The notes under the pieces were generated by a model that was given only the letters and a program-made list of their open reading frames with translations, searched no databases and was not told the DNA's origin. 64,000 nt of DNA, from NCBI RefSeq assembly GCF_031426495.1, contig NZ_JANPLK010000080.1, positions 1 to 64,000 on the forward strand, written 5' to 3'. This DNA comes from Gemmatimonas sp. (GTDB lineage: Bacteria > Gemmatimonadota > Gemmatimonadetes > Gemmatimonadales > Gemmatimonadaceae). The translations under genes and the position numbers were made by a program. Positions 24,725 through 34,359 of the stretch are shown piece by piece. How positions within the stretch are numbered: position 1 is the first letter of the stretch; each line of letters begins with the position of its first letter.

Positions 24725-25987
24725 CTAGCGATCGCCGGTTTGTCCGTAAAACGCGTCCCCCCAGCAGCTCGCTGATCCATCGGTCTTGAGGGCGCAGCCA
24801 TGACTGCCGCCCATGCCCATGCGGTGGTGTCGGGTCGCGTCGCCGCCGCGGAACGCGCCGCCGATGTTCTTCACCGGCCGGTTTACGCCGCTCGACTGCG
24901 TCTCCCCGTTGCCAAGGCCGCCGAAGTAGTTGCTGCCCCAGCAATAGAGCTCATTGCCCGGCGTGTGGGCGCAGGTGCCCACCGCGCCCGCCGCAATGCC
25001 GTCGTATGTGCGTCCGCCCACCACCGGCGAGGGCACGCCGCGATGCGAGATCACGGTGCCGTCGCCCAGCTGACCGGCGCTTTCGTTCAGGCCCCAGCAG
25101 AGCGCGGCACCGGCGGTGGTCACGCCACAGGTGTGCTCGTGGCCCGTCGCCAATTGGGTCCAGCGCCGACCGCCACTGACCTCCCGCGGACGGGCCTCGG
25201 CGAGTCCGAACGAGTTGTACGGCACCTCACCCACACCGAGCTGTCCCCAGCGATTCGATCCCCAGCAGTAGCCGATGCCGTCCACTGCCACTGCACAGGT
25301 CGTGCTCAGCGAGGCGTCAATCGACGCGAAGCGTATGGGGCTCCCCACCACCATCGGCGCCGTCCTCGATGTGGCCGTGCCGTCGCCCAGCTGTCCGAAT
25401 TGATTCTCACCCCAGCACATCGCCGTGCCGCCGGCCGTGAGCGCGCAGCTATGCGCCCCGCCAACGGTAATGGCGACGAATGTGGAATCGGTCTGCACCC
25501 GTACCGGTGTGGCGCTCGATGCGGTGGTGCTGTCGCCGAGCAACGTACGTACGCCGGGGTAACCGCCACCCCAGCAGTAGGCCCGCCCCTCGGTGGTGAG
25601 CGCGCAGGTGGACGTGACGCCGGCGGCGATATCGGACCATGCCAGCGGGCCGGCCACCCGCAGCGGAGTCCGGCTGCAGGAAAACGTGCCGCACAGGGGC
25701 GGCGCGCTCGCGGCACCAAGCTGCCGGTACTCATCGCTTCCCCAGCACCAGCCTTGGCCACTCGTCGTCACCGCGCAGCTGTGAAAGAATCCGGCCGAGA
25801 TGCGCGCATACTGTCGCGAGCCACTCACGGTCACTGGCGTCGGTACGGCGCGACCGGCGTACGGATTGTTCACCGCCGCCACGTCGCACGCCCCAGAGGC
25901 CACGGACAGCATGAACAGCAGCGCCACGCGCACGGCAGCAGACAGCGACGGTAAGAAACGACGGGCACGTTGGCAGTGAGATGTCAT
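24725..25987 (-). CDS. RCC1-repeat lipoprotein
   Basis: 420 residues from the ATG at 25987, with a signal peptide and lipobox (SVASGAC). The mature protein is built from about seven RCC1/BNR-type blades, each with a CAVT/CALT...WCWG pattern (HSCAVTTSGQGWCWG; STCALTTEGRAYCWG; HSCALTAGGTAMCWG). Each blade carries a Cys pair that probably forms disulfides, fitting an envelope location. Such seven-bladed propellers are frequent in this kind of genome; the ligand is unknown. Confidence 0.87.
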   Translation of the reverse strand: MTSHCQRARRFLPSLSAAVRVALLFMLSVASGACDVAAVNNPYAGRAVPTPVTVSGSRQYARISAGFFHSCAVTTSGQGWCWGSDEYRQLGAASAPPLCGTFSCSRTPLRVAGPLAWSDIAAGVTSTCALTTEGRAYCWGGGYPGVRTLLGDSTTASSATPVRVQTDSTFVAITVGGAHSCALTAGGTAMCWGENQFGQLGDGTATSRTAPMVVGSPIRFASIDASLSTTCAVAVDGIGYCWGSNRWGQLGVGEVPYNSFGLAEARPREVSGGRRWTQLATGHEHTCGVTTAGAALCWGLNESAGQLGDGTVISHRGVPSPVVGGRTYDGIAAGAVGTCAHTPGNELYCWGSNYFGGLGNGETQSSGVNRPVKNIGGAFRGGDATRHHRMGMGGSHGCALKTDGSASCWGDAFYGQTGDR

Positions 25988-26093
25988 GCCGCCAAGGATA
26001 CGTAGGCCGCCTGCGCGCTGACATACGTCACGCGGCGTAGACCGTATGCTGCTCACGTCGAACACGGCATGCGACACTTCGGTCAGCTGTCCG

Positions 26094-26831
26094 TTACCGA
26101 GCGCGTGGCAACGGCAGCTGCAGCGCCGCACGAATCGCCGACTCCACCAGCGGCGCCATGAGGCGATAGCCCGCCATGTTCGGATGCACGCCATCGTCGC
26201 CGAGTTCGCGTTTGAGTCCCATGCGCTCGTCGGCCATGGGGGTGTGATAGTCGAGATACACCGCGTGGTGTGTGCCCGCGTACTGCTTGATCCAGGCGTT
26301 CAGCGCCACGATTTTCGGCGCCGGCTCGAGGCCGGGTTTCCACGGATAGTCGAACACCGGCAGCACCGACGACAGCACCACGCGAATGCCATTCGCCTGC
26401 GCGATCTCGGCCATCGACGCGATGTTGTCCTCGATCATCTCGAGGGTCGACGGTCCCGTGTTGCCGGCGATGTCGTTCGTGCCCGCCAGGATCACCACCA
26501 CCGCCGGCGCGAGCGCGACGACGTCTTGCCGAAAGCGCACCAGCATCTGCGGCGTGGTCTGCCCGCTGATGCCGCGCCCGATGTACGGTTTGTTCGGAAA
26601 CATCGTGGCGAAGTGCGGGGCCCACGCTTCGGTGATCGAGTTGCCCATGAACACCACGCGCTGTTCACCCGCGCGCGGGGCGCCGACGCGCGCATTCGCA
26701 CTGCGGAAGCGCGCCAGGTTGGCCCAATCGGGATTGGGCGACTGCGCTTGCATCGTGGAACCGCTCATGGTCGCGGCGGTCAGCATGCCGGTGGCCAACC
26801 ACAGGCTCCAGCGCGAAGTTGTACGGGACAT
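26094..26831 (-). CDS. SGNH hydrolase (GDSL-like, secreted)
   Basis: 245 residues from the ATG at 26831, with a signal peptide. Block I reads VVFMGNSITEAW (catalytic Ser), block II GRGISGQTT (Gly), block III VVILAGTNDIAG (Asn), and block V GDDGVHPNMAGY (Asp and His). All four SGNH residues are present. Relatives act as acetyl-esterases or lysophospholipases on extracellular sugars or lipids. Divergent from the sorbosone-dehydrogenase-like gene with 78 bp between starts. Confidence 0.9.
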   Translation of the reverse strand: MSRTTSRWSLWLATGMLTAATMSGSTMQAQSPNPDWANLARFRSANARVGAPRAGEQRVVFMGNSITEAWAPHFATMFPNKPYIGRGISGQTTPQMLVRFRQDVVALAPAVVVILAGTNDIAGNTGPSTLEMIEDNIASMAEIAQANGIRVVLSSVLPVFDYPWKPGLEPAPKIVALNAWIKQYAGTHHAVYLDYHTPMADERMGLKRELGDDGVHPNMAGYRLMAPLVESAIRAALQLPLPRAR

Positions 26832-26909
26832 GGGTGACTCGGTGTGTGGTGCAGTTCTTGCTCGACTGTTCGGAGTTCCTAGAATGTCCCTGAACTGGAG
26901 CGTCCGTCC

Positions 26910-28307
26910 ATGGTTACGTCTCAATCGCGCCTATTTCCGCGCATCGCCGTCGCGGCTGTCGCAGCGACCGTTGCGCTCGTTGGCGCCTGTAGCGCTCCCG
27001 ACCGCTCGCCGTCCGACTCCGGCGGTGCGAGCGCCTCGCTGAATGACACATCGACGGTGGCCTGCCCCGACAGCAGTGGCGCGGCCAGCGCTGGTCTCAC
27101 ACTTCCCGCCGGGTTCTGCGCGTCCGTGTTCGCCGAAGGCGTCACCCATGGTCGCCATGTGGCTGTGGCCGCCAACGGCGACGTGTACATCGCGATCGAG
27201 GGCACGAACCCAACGCCCCAGGCGCTCCCCGCCGGCACGCGCACACCGCCGCCGACGTCGTTCGTCGCGCTACGCGACACCAACCGCGACGGCCGCGCCG
27301 ACCTCATGCAGCGCGTCGGGACGCTCGGCAACACCGGCATCGCGATCGCCGCCGGCTTTGTGTATGTGGACGAGGGCACCGCGATCGTGCGCTACGCCCG
27401 CGCCGACACCGCCCTCGTGCCCGCTGGCAAGCGTGAAGTCGTGGTGGATGGGTTTCCGCTCACGCCCGGTCATCGGGCGCGCAACTTCGCGATGGACACC
27501 ACGGGCTCGCTGTTCGTGAACGTTGGTTCGGCCACCAACAGCTGCCAGGTGAAAGACCGCACGCTGGGGTCGCCCGGCGTCGATCCGTGTACGGAGCTGC
27601 TCACCCGCGCCGGTGTCTGGCGCTTCGACGCGAACCGACTCGGGCAGCGCTTCAACCCCGAAGCGCGCTACGCGACGGGCATCCGCAACGGCATGGGGTT
27701 GGCCCTCGCGCAGGACGGCACGCTGTACGGCACGCAGCACGGCCGCGATCAGCTGCACGACAGCTGGCCCGATGTGTTTCCCGACGTGGCGTACCAGGCT
27801 GAGAACCCCGGTGAAGAGCTGATTCAGATCAATCAGGGCGACGACTTCGGTTGGCCGGACTGCTACTACTCGATCACCGAGCGGCACCTCGTCGACGCGC
27901 CCGAGTATGGCGGCGACGGCAAAAAGACCACCCGTTGCACGTCCAAAAAGGAGCCGCGCGCGGTGTTCCCGGCCCATTGGGCGCCGATGTCGCTCTTCCT
28001 CTATCCCGTCACCGGCAACTTCCCCGACAAGTACCGCGGTGGCGCTTTCATCGCGATGCATGGGTCGTGGAATCGCGCGCCGGCGCCGCAGGCCGGCTAC
28101 AAGGTGGTGTTCCAGCCGCTCTCGGGCGGCGAGTACATCATCTTTGCCGACGGCTTCGCGGGTCTGCCGGCGGAACAGGTCCAGCCCGATCGTGCCAAGC
28201 ATCGCCCGGTGGGTGTCGGCGCGATGCCCGATGGCTCACTGATCATCACCGATGATGTCGGCGGCCGAGTGTATCTCGTGACGTACAAGGGTGCGGTAAA
28301 GCCGTAG
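26910..28307 (+). CDS. Glucose/sorbosone dehydrogenase-like lipoprotein
   Basis: 465 residues. Lipobox in VALVGACSAP. The body is a six-bladed propeller of the PQQ-dependent sugar dehydrogenase type: FAEGVTHGRHVAVAANGDVY, ARNFAMDTTGSLFVNVGS, TGIRNGMGLALAQDGTLYGT, then QHGRDQLHD and NPGEELIQINQGDDFGWPDC. The C-terminus has VGVGAMPDGSLIITDDVGG. Probably oxidises a sugar in the periplasm and passes electrons to the chain. The PQQ-binding residues cannot be proved by eye and no pqq genes are nearby. Confidence 0.83.
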   Translation: MVTSQSRLFPRIAVAAVAATVALVGACSAPDRSPSDSGGASASLNDTSTVACPDSSGAASAGLTLPAGFCASVFAEGVTHGRHVAVAANGDVYIAIEGTNPTPQALPAGTRTPPPTSFVALRDTNRDGRADLMQRVGTLGNTGIAIAAGFVYVDEGTAIVRYARADTALVPAGKREVVVDGFPLTPGHRARNFAMDTTGSLFVNVGSATNSCQVKDRTLGSPGVDPCTELLTRAGVWRFDANRLGQRFNPEARYATGIRNGMGLALAQDGTLYGTQHGRDQLHDSWPDVFPDVAYQAENPGEELIQINQGDDFGWPDCYYSITERHLVDAPEYGGDGKKTTRCTSKKEPRAVFPAHWAPMSLFLYPVTGNFPDKYRGGAFIAMHGSWNRAPAPQAGYKVVFQPLSGGEYIIFADGFAGLPAEQVQPDRAKHRPVGVGAMPDGSLIITDDVGGRVYLVTYKGAVKP

Positions 28308-28348
28308 CTTCATTGTCCGGGCCGCTCGGGTGCGCTTTCTTTGCGGAC

Positions 28349-29785
28349 ATGGTGCCCGCGCCGCTCCCGTCGTTCAACCCGGATCGTTTCAGCCTGCTCC
28401 GCGCCTTCCTGCGTTGGTCGGCGCGGCGCGCGCTGCGATGGTTCTACCGGGAGACGGTCGTGGTGCAGCTGGGGATGGTCCCGAGCACGGGCCCGGTGCT
28501 GTTCATTGGCAACCACCCCAACGACTTGCCTGACGTGCTGCTGGGGCTTCAGGCCTGCCCGCGTCATGTGCGCTATCTGGCCACGATCGCCGCCGGCGCG
28601 GGCGGGGCGGCCGGGAAAGGCTACGACGCGATGGGGGTCATCCCGGTCACCCGCGTCCGCGACGCGCGGAAAATGCGGGCGATGGGTGTCGACATGGCCG
28701 CCGTAAACGCCGAAGCCGGGCGCCGGATGGCCCAGGCGTTCGCCCAAGGGCATGTGGTCGGCGTCTTTCCGCAGGGTGGTGTTCACGATGCACCGCAAAT
28801 CGGAAGATTACGCACAGGTGTTGCTATGATGGCGCTTCAGTCGATCGATAATGGCTCTGTATTTGACGTAACAGTGGTGCCCTTTGGGAATCAGTATGAG
28901 GCGGCGCGCACCAGCGGCACCGATGCCATGGCCGTGGTCGGACGCGGGTGGTCGCTGCGCGGATGGCGCGATGAGCGGCTGGCCAACGGCTTTGAGGCCG
29001 GTGTCTCGGCCCTCACCGACCAGCTCCGTACCTCGCTGTTGGCCGTCACGCGGAATGCGCCCGACTGGGAAGCGCGCACCGAATGCGATGAACTCGTGGC
29101 CGCCGTGGCGGCCGTGCAGCCGCCGGCGACCACGGCGTCGCAGGCGCCGTTGCTGGAGCGGGCCGCGCGCCTGGTGCCGCTGGCCGAACCGCTGGTGGCG
29201 AACCGTCGCAGCGAGGCGGCCACGCCGCACGCCGCTCGCGTGCATACGTTCGTCTCCGAACTCTCGCATCTGGTGCACGAGGCCGGCGGCATCCGCACCT
29301 CGGCCCGCGACCACGCCAGAGTGCTGCAGGGTGCCGGCGTGGCCGCCGAAGCCCGGCTCACGCCGCGGTGGGCGTTGCTACTGATGACGCCCGCGGCGCT
29401 GATCGGGTGGCTCACCCATGGGCCGATCTTCTGGCTGGTGTGGCGCCTCGCCCACCGGTTCGCCAAGGCCCGCGCCGACGTGGTGGCTCGGGCCTTTGTG
29501 CCGGGACTGCAGGTGGTCGCCGCGTGGTACGTGCTGCTCACGCTGATCGCCGTCGCCGCGCTCTGGCTCACCGGCAACGCCACCTGGCTCACCGTCGTCG
29601 TGCTCCTGCTGCTCGTGACGCAGCTGCCCACGGCCGCCGACGTGGCCGTGGCTTGGCGCGACGGATGGCGCGGCCGCGCGCTGGTGTGGCGAGTGCAGCG
29701 CTGGCCGGCCGCGCGGCGGGCCGAGATCGCCCGCGTGGCGGAAGCGCTTCGCGCCGAGTGGAAGTCCGGTTACTCTCACGAATGA
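28349..29785 (+). CDS. PlsC-type acyltransferase with extended C-terminus
   Basis: 478 residues from the ATG at 28349. The acyltransferase block is IGNHPNDLPDVLLG (catalytic His/Asp motif, HPNxLxD variant) and the second motif is VFPQGGVHDAPQIG, where the usual Glu of FPEG is Gln. A hydrophobic C-terminal part (residues ~340-450) contains three or four membrane helices. It likely acylates a glycerophosphate-type acceptor at the membrane. The downstream ABC-F gene starts 31 bases later on the same strand. Confidence 0.78.
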   Translation: MVPAPLPSFNPDRFSLLRAFLRWSARRALRWFYRETVVVQLGMVPSTGPVLFIGNHPNDLPDVLLGLQACPRHVRYLATIAAGAGGAAGKGYDAMGVIPVTRVRDARKMRAMGVDMAAVNAEAGRRMAQAFAQGHVVGVFPQGGVHDAPQIGRLRTGVAMMALQSIDNGSVFDVTVVPFGNQYEAARTSGTDAMAVVGRGWSLRGWRDERLANGFEAGVSALTDQLRTSLLAVTRNAPDWEARTECDELVAAVAAVQPPATTASQAPLLERAARLVPLAEPLVANRRSEAATPHAARVHTFVSELSHLVHEAGGIRTSARDHARVLQGAGVAAEARLTPRWALLLMTPAALIGWLTHGPIFWLVWRLAHRFAKARADVVARAFVPGLQVVAAWYVLLTLIAVAALWLTGNATWLTVVVLLLLVTQLPTAADVAVAWRDGWRGRALVWRVQRWPAARRAEIARVAEALRAEWKSGYSHE

Positions 29786-29816
29786 CCGTTTTTGCACATC
29801 TCCTGCAGGCGCAGGC

Positions 29817-31871
29817 ATGACTCTTATCTCGATCGGCAACGCGCGGGTGGATTTCGGCGCGTCCGAGATCTTTCGCGACATCTCGCTCACCGTCGGTTCC
29901 GGCGACCGCTGGGCCGTGGTCGGACGCAACGGCACGGGCAAAACCACGCTGGTCCGCCTGATCACCGGCGACCTCACGCCCACCAGCGGCTCCGTGGCGC
30001 GTATGCCCGGACTGCGGGTGGCGCTCATGGACCAGCACCGTCGTTTCCCCGATGGCATGACCCTCTGGGAGATCGTGGCCGACGCCTTTGGTGATCTGCG
30101 GTCGCTCGAGGCGTCGCTGGCCACGCAGGCGGCGAATCTCGAGCATGATCACGGCGAAGAGGCGATGGAGAAGTACGGCCGCGATCTCGAACGGTTCGAA
30201 CGCGAGGGTGGCTATCAGATGGCCGCCAAGGTCGACGCGGTGCTGATGGGTGTCGGCTTCGATCCGGAGGCCGCGAGGGCCACCAGCATCGGCACGCTCA
30301 GCGGCGGTGAACGGGGACGCGTGGCGTTGGCCCGTCAGCTTGCCACACCGGCCGAAATCCTGCTGCTCGACGAACCGACCAATCACCTCGATCTCGAAAC
30401 GACGGCGTGGCTCGAGCAGTATCTGCGCGACACCGATCGCACCGTGATCTGCATCAGTCACGATCGCGCCTTTCTCGCGGTGATGGCCAATCACGTGCTG
30501 CACTTCGAGGGCGGCTCCGCCTTTTCCTACGAAGGCAGCTACGAGTCCTTCCTCATTCAGCGCGAAGAGAAACGGCTCACGCAACAGCGCCAGTTCGACA
30601 AGCAGCAGTCCAAGATCCAGTCGGAAACCGACTACATCGCGCGCAATCTCGCCGGTCAGAACACCAAGCAGGCCAAGGGACGTCGCAAGCTGTTGGCGCG
30701 CATGCCGCGCTTGTCGGCGCCCATCGGTGGTGACGGCGTGATGGCGCTGCGCTTGTCGGCGGGCGATCGCAGCGGCGATCGGGTGATCGAAGCCGAACAT
30801 GTGACCGTGGCAGTGGAAACGCCGAATGGTACGCGCGAACTGCTGCGTGACGTGAACGTGGTGCTCGAGCGCAACGAAGTGGTCGCCCTCGTGGGCCCGA
30901 ACGGCGCCGGCAAGAGCACGCTGATCAAGACGCTGGTCGAAGAGCATCCGGCGCATGCGGGTCGCGTGAAGATGGGACCCAGCACCACCGTGGCGTACTA
31001 CCGTCAGGATGTCGGCCACCTGCCGCTCGACAGCACCATTTACGAAGCGATCGCCACCCAACGTCCACTGTGGGAACGTCGTCAGGTGCAGGGTCACCTG
31101 GGTCGTTTCGGATTCAGCGGCGACGAAGTGCAGCGCACGGTGGGCACGTTGTCGGGCGGTGAACGGGCGCGTGTGGCATTGGCGCTGCTCACGTTGTCCA
31201 CCAACAACCTGCTCATTCTCGACGAGCCCACCAATCACCTCGACGTGGAGAGCATCGAAGCGCTCGAGGATGCGATCGAGGCGTACGAGGGCAGCTGCCT
31301 GATCGTGAGCCACGACCGCGCCGTGCTGCGCGGATTGGCCACGCAGGTGTGGGAAGTGAAGGATCAGAAGTTGATCATCTTCCCCGGCAGCTTCGTGGAG
31401 TGGGAAGCGCTGCGGGCCGAGAACAAGATCAAGGCGGAGAAGGACGCGCGCGAAGTTTCGCAACGCGAGTCGGAGAAGAACGCCAAGGTGCGCGACCGTG
31501 AACGCGAGCTGCAGCGTGAGCGCGAGCGGGCCGACAAGGCCAAGGAACAGGCGTACGACAAATCGCAGGGGAAGCACGGCCACGCCGGTGGTCACGCCAA
31601 GGCCGCGGCCCCGACGTCGAACGATGTGCGCAAGGCGCAGCGGGCGGCTGACAAGGCGCTAGGCGACGCCGAGCTGCGGGTGTCGCTGTTGGAAGCCAAG
31701 ATCGCGGGCATGAGCGAAGAACTCGACGACGCCACGCTGTACGACACGCAAGCCGGTGTGCAGAAGGCGGCCGCGTTGGGCAAGGCGCTCGACGACGCGC
31801 GTGACGAGCTCGATGACGCGGTGCATGATTGGACGGCGGCGGCCGAGCGGGTGCAGCAGCTCAAGGGGTAG
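29817..31871 (+). CDS. ABC-F family ATPase
   Basis: 684 residues with two ABC cassettes and no membrane domain. First: Walker A GRNGTGKTT, signature LSGGERGRVALARQ, Walker B ILLLDEPTNHLD. Second: GPNGAGKST, LSGGERARVALAL, LLILDEPTNHLD. The inter-domain linker (EEKRLTQQRQFDKQQSKIQS) is the charged P-site tRNA interaction motif of ABC-F proteins. A C-terminal coiled coil (~residues 540-680), rich in Lys/Glu, follows as in Uup. Acts in the cytoplasm on ribosomes; whether it is a housekeeping or antibiotic-protection member is not decidable. Confidence 0.92.
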   Translation: MTLISIGNARVDFGASEIFRDISLTVGSGDRWAVVGRNGTGKTTLVRLITGDLTPTSGSVARMPGLRVALMDQHRRFPDGMTLWEIVADAFGDLRSLEASLATQAANLEHDHGEEAMEKYGRDLERFEREGGYQMAAKVDAVLMGVGFDPEAARATSIGTLSGGERGRVALARQLATPAEILLLDEPTNHLDLETTAWLEQYLRDTDRTVICISHDRAFLAVMANHVLHFEGGSAFSYEGSYESFLIQREEKRLTQQRQFDKQQSKIQSETDYIARNLAGQNTKQAKGRRKLLARMPRLSAPIGGDGVMALRLSAGDRSGDRVIEAEHVTVAVETPNGTRELLRDVNVVLERNEVVALVGPNGAGKSTLIKTLVEEHPAHAGRVKMGPSTTVAYYRQDVGHLPLDSTIYEAIATQRPLWERRQVQGHLGRFGFSGDEVQRTVGTLSGGERARVALALLTLSTNNLLILDEPTNHLDVESIEALEDAIEAYEGSCLIVSHDRAVLRGLATQVWEVKDQKLIIFPGSFVEWEALRAENKIKAEKDAREVSQRESEKNAKVRDRERELQRERERADKAKEQAYDKSQGKHGHAGGHAKAAAPTSNDVRKAQRAADKALGDAELRVSLLEAKIAGMSEELDDATLYDTQAGVQKAAALGKALDDARDELDDAVHDWTAAAERVQQLKG

Positions 31872-31927
31872 GGAGTACGAAGTACGGGGTACGAAGTACG
31901 AAGTACGAAGTACGGGGTATGGAGTAA
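31872..31927. repeat. Heptamer tandem repeat (GAAGTAC)8
   Basis: Eight consecutive 7-bp units: GGAGTAC, GAAGTAC, GGGGTAC, three GAAGTAC, GGGGTAT, GGAGTAA. They begin directly after the ABC-F stop codon and lie about 40 bp upstream of the outer-membrane protein gene, where changes in copy number would alter promoter or leader spacing. Confidence 0.85.
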
Positions 31928-31930
31928 GGG

Positions 31931-31950
31931 GGTGCAACTTCGGTTGCACC
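31931..31950 (+). promoter_or_regulatory. TTCG-capped hairpin in the leader of the Omp85-like gene
   Basis: GGTGCAAC-TTCG-GTTGCACC is a perfect 8-bp stem with a UUCG tetraloop in RNA, ending 17 bp before the ATG at 31968. There is no following T-tract. It may end ABC-F transcription, protect the mRNA end, or affect translation of the next gene. Confidence 0.5.
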
Positions 31951-31967
31951 GCTGCGTACCATGTGGC

Positions 31968-34187
31968 ATGCGAATTCCCTCATTTCTCGCCGCTGCTGGC
32001 GCGTGTGCCTGGTTGGTGGCCGCGCCCAATCCCGTCGCCGCTCAGACGGATAGCACTACCGCCACCGCCCCGCGTGCGCTCCGCGATCTGTTGGCGGATG
32101 CCAGTAAACGGAATGTGCTGCCGACGTCGTTGATCAGCTTCCGGTCGAACGTGGAGACCGAGATCTCGGTGCTGCTCCGGCGCGAAGAGGGCACCGAAGC
32201 CGTCGCCGCCGTGGAGCAGGTGGCGAGTACGCTCAAGTGGAACCGCACCGGCTTTTACGATCAGCGCATTGTCGGATACCGCGCGCAGCAGACGGGCCCG
32301 AATATCTCCATGCTGTCGGTGTTCCAGACCGGCTGGCTCAATCCGGTGTTGTACGGCAACCGGTTGCGTGTGCGCTCCGGTTCGTCGCGCCGCACGCCCC
32401 CCGGTCGCCCCAGCACGCGCAACGACGACGCCGACACGCTGCCGGCCATTCATCCGTTGGCGGTCGATCGCGATCAGTACTATCGCTACTCCGGCGGTGA
32501 CACGATCGTGACCATGCGCGCCGGTGATCGCGTGATTCCGATCGCGCATGTGCGCGTGCAGCCGCGTACCGATCTCAAGGGATCGGCGGTGCTCTTCGAC
32601 GGCGAGATGGATCTCGACGCCTCGCGTGGTACGCTGGTGCGCTTGCGTGGCTACTTCGTGCGCGCCAATGTCCCACGGCGCGGCTTGGCGGCCTCGCTCG
32701 GCGACGCGGTCGCCTTCGTGGAATACGAGAACGGGGAACGCAACGGCGAGTACTGGCTGCCGGCCAAGCAGCGCATTGAACTGCAGGCCACCTTCCCGGG
32801 ATTGGGCGACGGTCGCGCCGTGATTCGTATCGTGTCACGCTTCTCGCAGTTGGACGTGAACGACACCGTGCTCGATGCGCGCGCACTCGCCGCCGCCGAC
32901 TCGTTGCGCGCCCTGTCGCGCCGCCGCCTCTCGTTCGCGAGCCCCGACTCGCTCGGTCGCTTCGGCGCCTGGCAAGCCGACGTCGGCGCGTTGTCGGTCG
33001 GCATGCACTCCGACGACTTCAATGACATCGGTCCCGACCGCTGGCGCTCCACCGGCGCTCCACGCCTCGACTACACGGTACCGCGCGCCAGCGACGCGTT
33101 CCATTTCAATCGCGTGGAAGGCGTGTACACCGGCACGGGACTCAAGTGGTCGCTGCGCGATCTCGCTCCCGGCGTTGTCGTGCGCGCAAACGCCGGCTGG
33201 GCCTGGAATGAAGGCACCGCGCGCGGCCGCTTCTCGGTAGAACGCAAGCGCGGCCCTACCGCACTCGAAGTGCGGGCTGGCCGCTCGCTCGACAACACGA
33301 ACGATTTCCGCGTGCCGCTCGATTCGGGCAACACCATCGGTGCGCTGCTCGCGTCGCAGGACCCCTACGACTACGTAGACCGGCGCAGCGCCACGATCGC
33401 CGCCGTGCGCACGACCGGTGCACGCCGACTGCTAACGCGCGTCGAGTTCGGCGTGGCCGACGACCGCTATCGCCCCGCGTCGTATGTGCGCAGTCCTTTG
33501 GGTGGCGACGCCTATCGCGAGAATCGCCGCATTGATCAGGGCAGCTATCTGCGCACCACGGCGTTGATTGAATGGCATCCGGATTTCAGCGCGGAGTTTG
33601 CCAAGCCTGGTGTTGGCGCACGCCTCTCGTACGAGCGTGGTGATGGCACGTTGCAATGGCAGCGGGCCGAGGTCCGCGCGACGGCCCGCAAGCCGTTCGG
33701 TCCGTTCGTGGCCTTGGCGCGCGGCGATGTGGGCACGGTGTTCGGCTCTCGCATCCCGCCGCAACAACTGTTCGAGTTGGGCAAGTTCCAGAATCTCCCC
33801 GGCTACGAAGATAAGGAATTCGCCGGCTCACGCGCCGCCGTGTTGCGCGCCTCGTTGCAGTACACGAGCCCGTACTTTCGTCAGCCGATTCGCGCCGGCC
33901 GCTTCTTCTTGCCCGCCTTCGCTCCGGGCTTGAGTGTCGGCGTACAGAGTGGCTGGGCCGATGCGGTCACCGACGCGGCCCGCACCAGCATCGAGCGACT
34001 CGGCGCGCCGATCGACACGACGCTGCTGGCCAGTTGGGCACCGGTAGCGCGACCGACCGATGGCATTCGCGCATCGGTTACCGCCGGACTCCGGTTGTTC
34101 TCGGGCGGCGTGTTTGTGGGTGCCACGCGCAAGGTGGATCAGGCGGCGCCGTGGAAGGCGTTGATCACGTTTGGACAGCAGTGGTGA
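31968..34187 (+). CDS. Outer-membrane protein, DUF5686/Omp85-like
   Basis: 739 residues from the ATG at 31968, with a signal peptide ending PVAAQ. Residues ~30-290 are a soluble domain; the rest is a beta-rich barrel with many alternating aromatic strands, ending in the phenylalanine/tryptophan C-terminus ITFGQQW typical of outer-membrane proteins. The segment LFELGKFQNLPGYEDKEFAG is reminiscent of the Omp85/BamA L6-loop strand region. Probably involved in surface export or assembly. Related proteins carry DUF5686; the exact family was not verified. Confidence 0.65.
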   Translation: MRIPSFLAAAGACAWLVAAPNPVAAQTDSTTATAPRALRDLLADASKRNVLPTSLISFRSNVETEISVLLRREEGTEAVAAVEQVASTLKWNRTGFYDQRIVGYRAQQTGPNISMLSVFQTGWLNPVLYGNRLRVRSGSSRRTPPGRPSTRNDDADTLPAIHPLAVDRDQYYRYSGGDTIVTMRAGDRVIPIAHVRVQPRTDLKGSAVLFDGEMDLDASRGTLVRLRGYFVRANVPRRGLAASLGDAVAFVEYENGERNGEYWLPAKQRIELQATFPGLGDGRAVIRIVSRFSQLDVNDTVLDARALAAADSLRALSRRRLSFASPDSLGRFGAWQADVGALSVGMHSDDFNDIGPDRWRSTGAPRLDYTVPRASDAFHFNRVEGVYTGTGLKWSLRDLAPGVVVRANAGWAWNEGTARGRFSVERKRGPTALEVRAGRSLDNTNDFRVPLDSGNTIGALLASQDPYDYVDRRSATIAAVRTTGARRLLTRVEFGVADDRYRPASYVRSPLGGDAYRENRRIDQGSYLRTTALIEWHPDFSAEFAKPGVGARLSYERGDGTLQWQRAEVRATARKPFGPFVALARGDVGTVFGSRIPPQQLFELGKFQNLPGYEDKEFAGSRAAVLRASLQYTSPYFRQPIRAGRFFLPAFAPGLSVGVQSGWADAVTDAARTSIERLGAPIDTTLLASWAPVARPTDGIRASVTAGLRLFSGGVFVGATRKVDQAAPWKALITFGQQW

Positions 34188-34209
34188 ACGGATTGTGCTA
34201 ACAGCTTGG

Positions 34210-34308
34210 CCGCGGATTGCACGGATGACCGCGGATGAGCGCGTTAGCCTCGACGGGCGCTCGTCGCCCACGACGTGTTCATCGGTGGGTGATCCGCGCA
34301 ATCCGCGG
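34210..34308. repeat. Palindromic element of a second type (CCGCGGATT arms)
   Basis: CCGCGGATTGCACGGATG on the left mirrors CATCCGCGCAATCCGCGG-like sequence on the right (right arm GATCCGCGCAATCCGCGG), with two mismatches across 21 bp. The centre also shows weaker pairing. Arm sequence differs from copies A-E. It is intergenic between two plus-strand genes. Confidence 0.6.
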
Positions 34309-34359
34309 TAAAGTTGTTCAGTTGCTCGCATCTCAATTCGCAAACGAACCCGTCCCTCC

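Noticed and set aside
29589..31595. 668-codon open frame on the minus strand
   Set aside because: Shadow of the ABC-F gene; composition is low-complexity and the plus strand carries clear Walker motifs.
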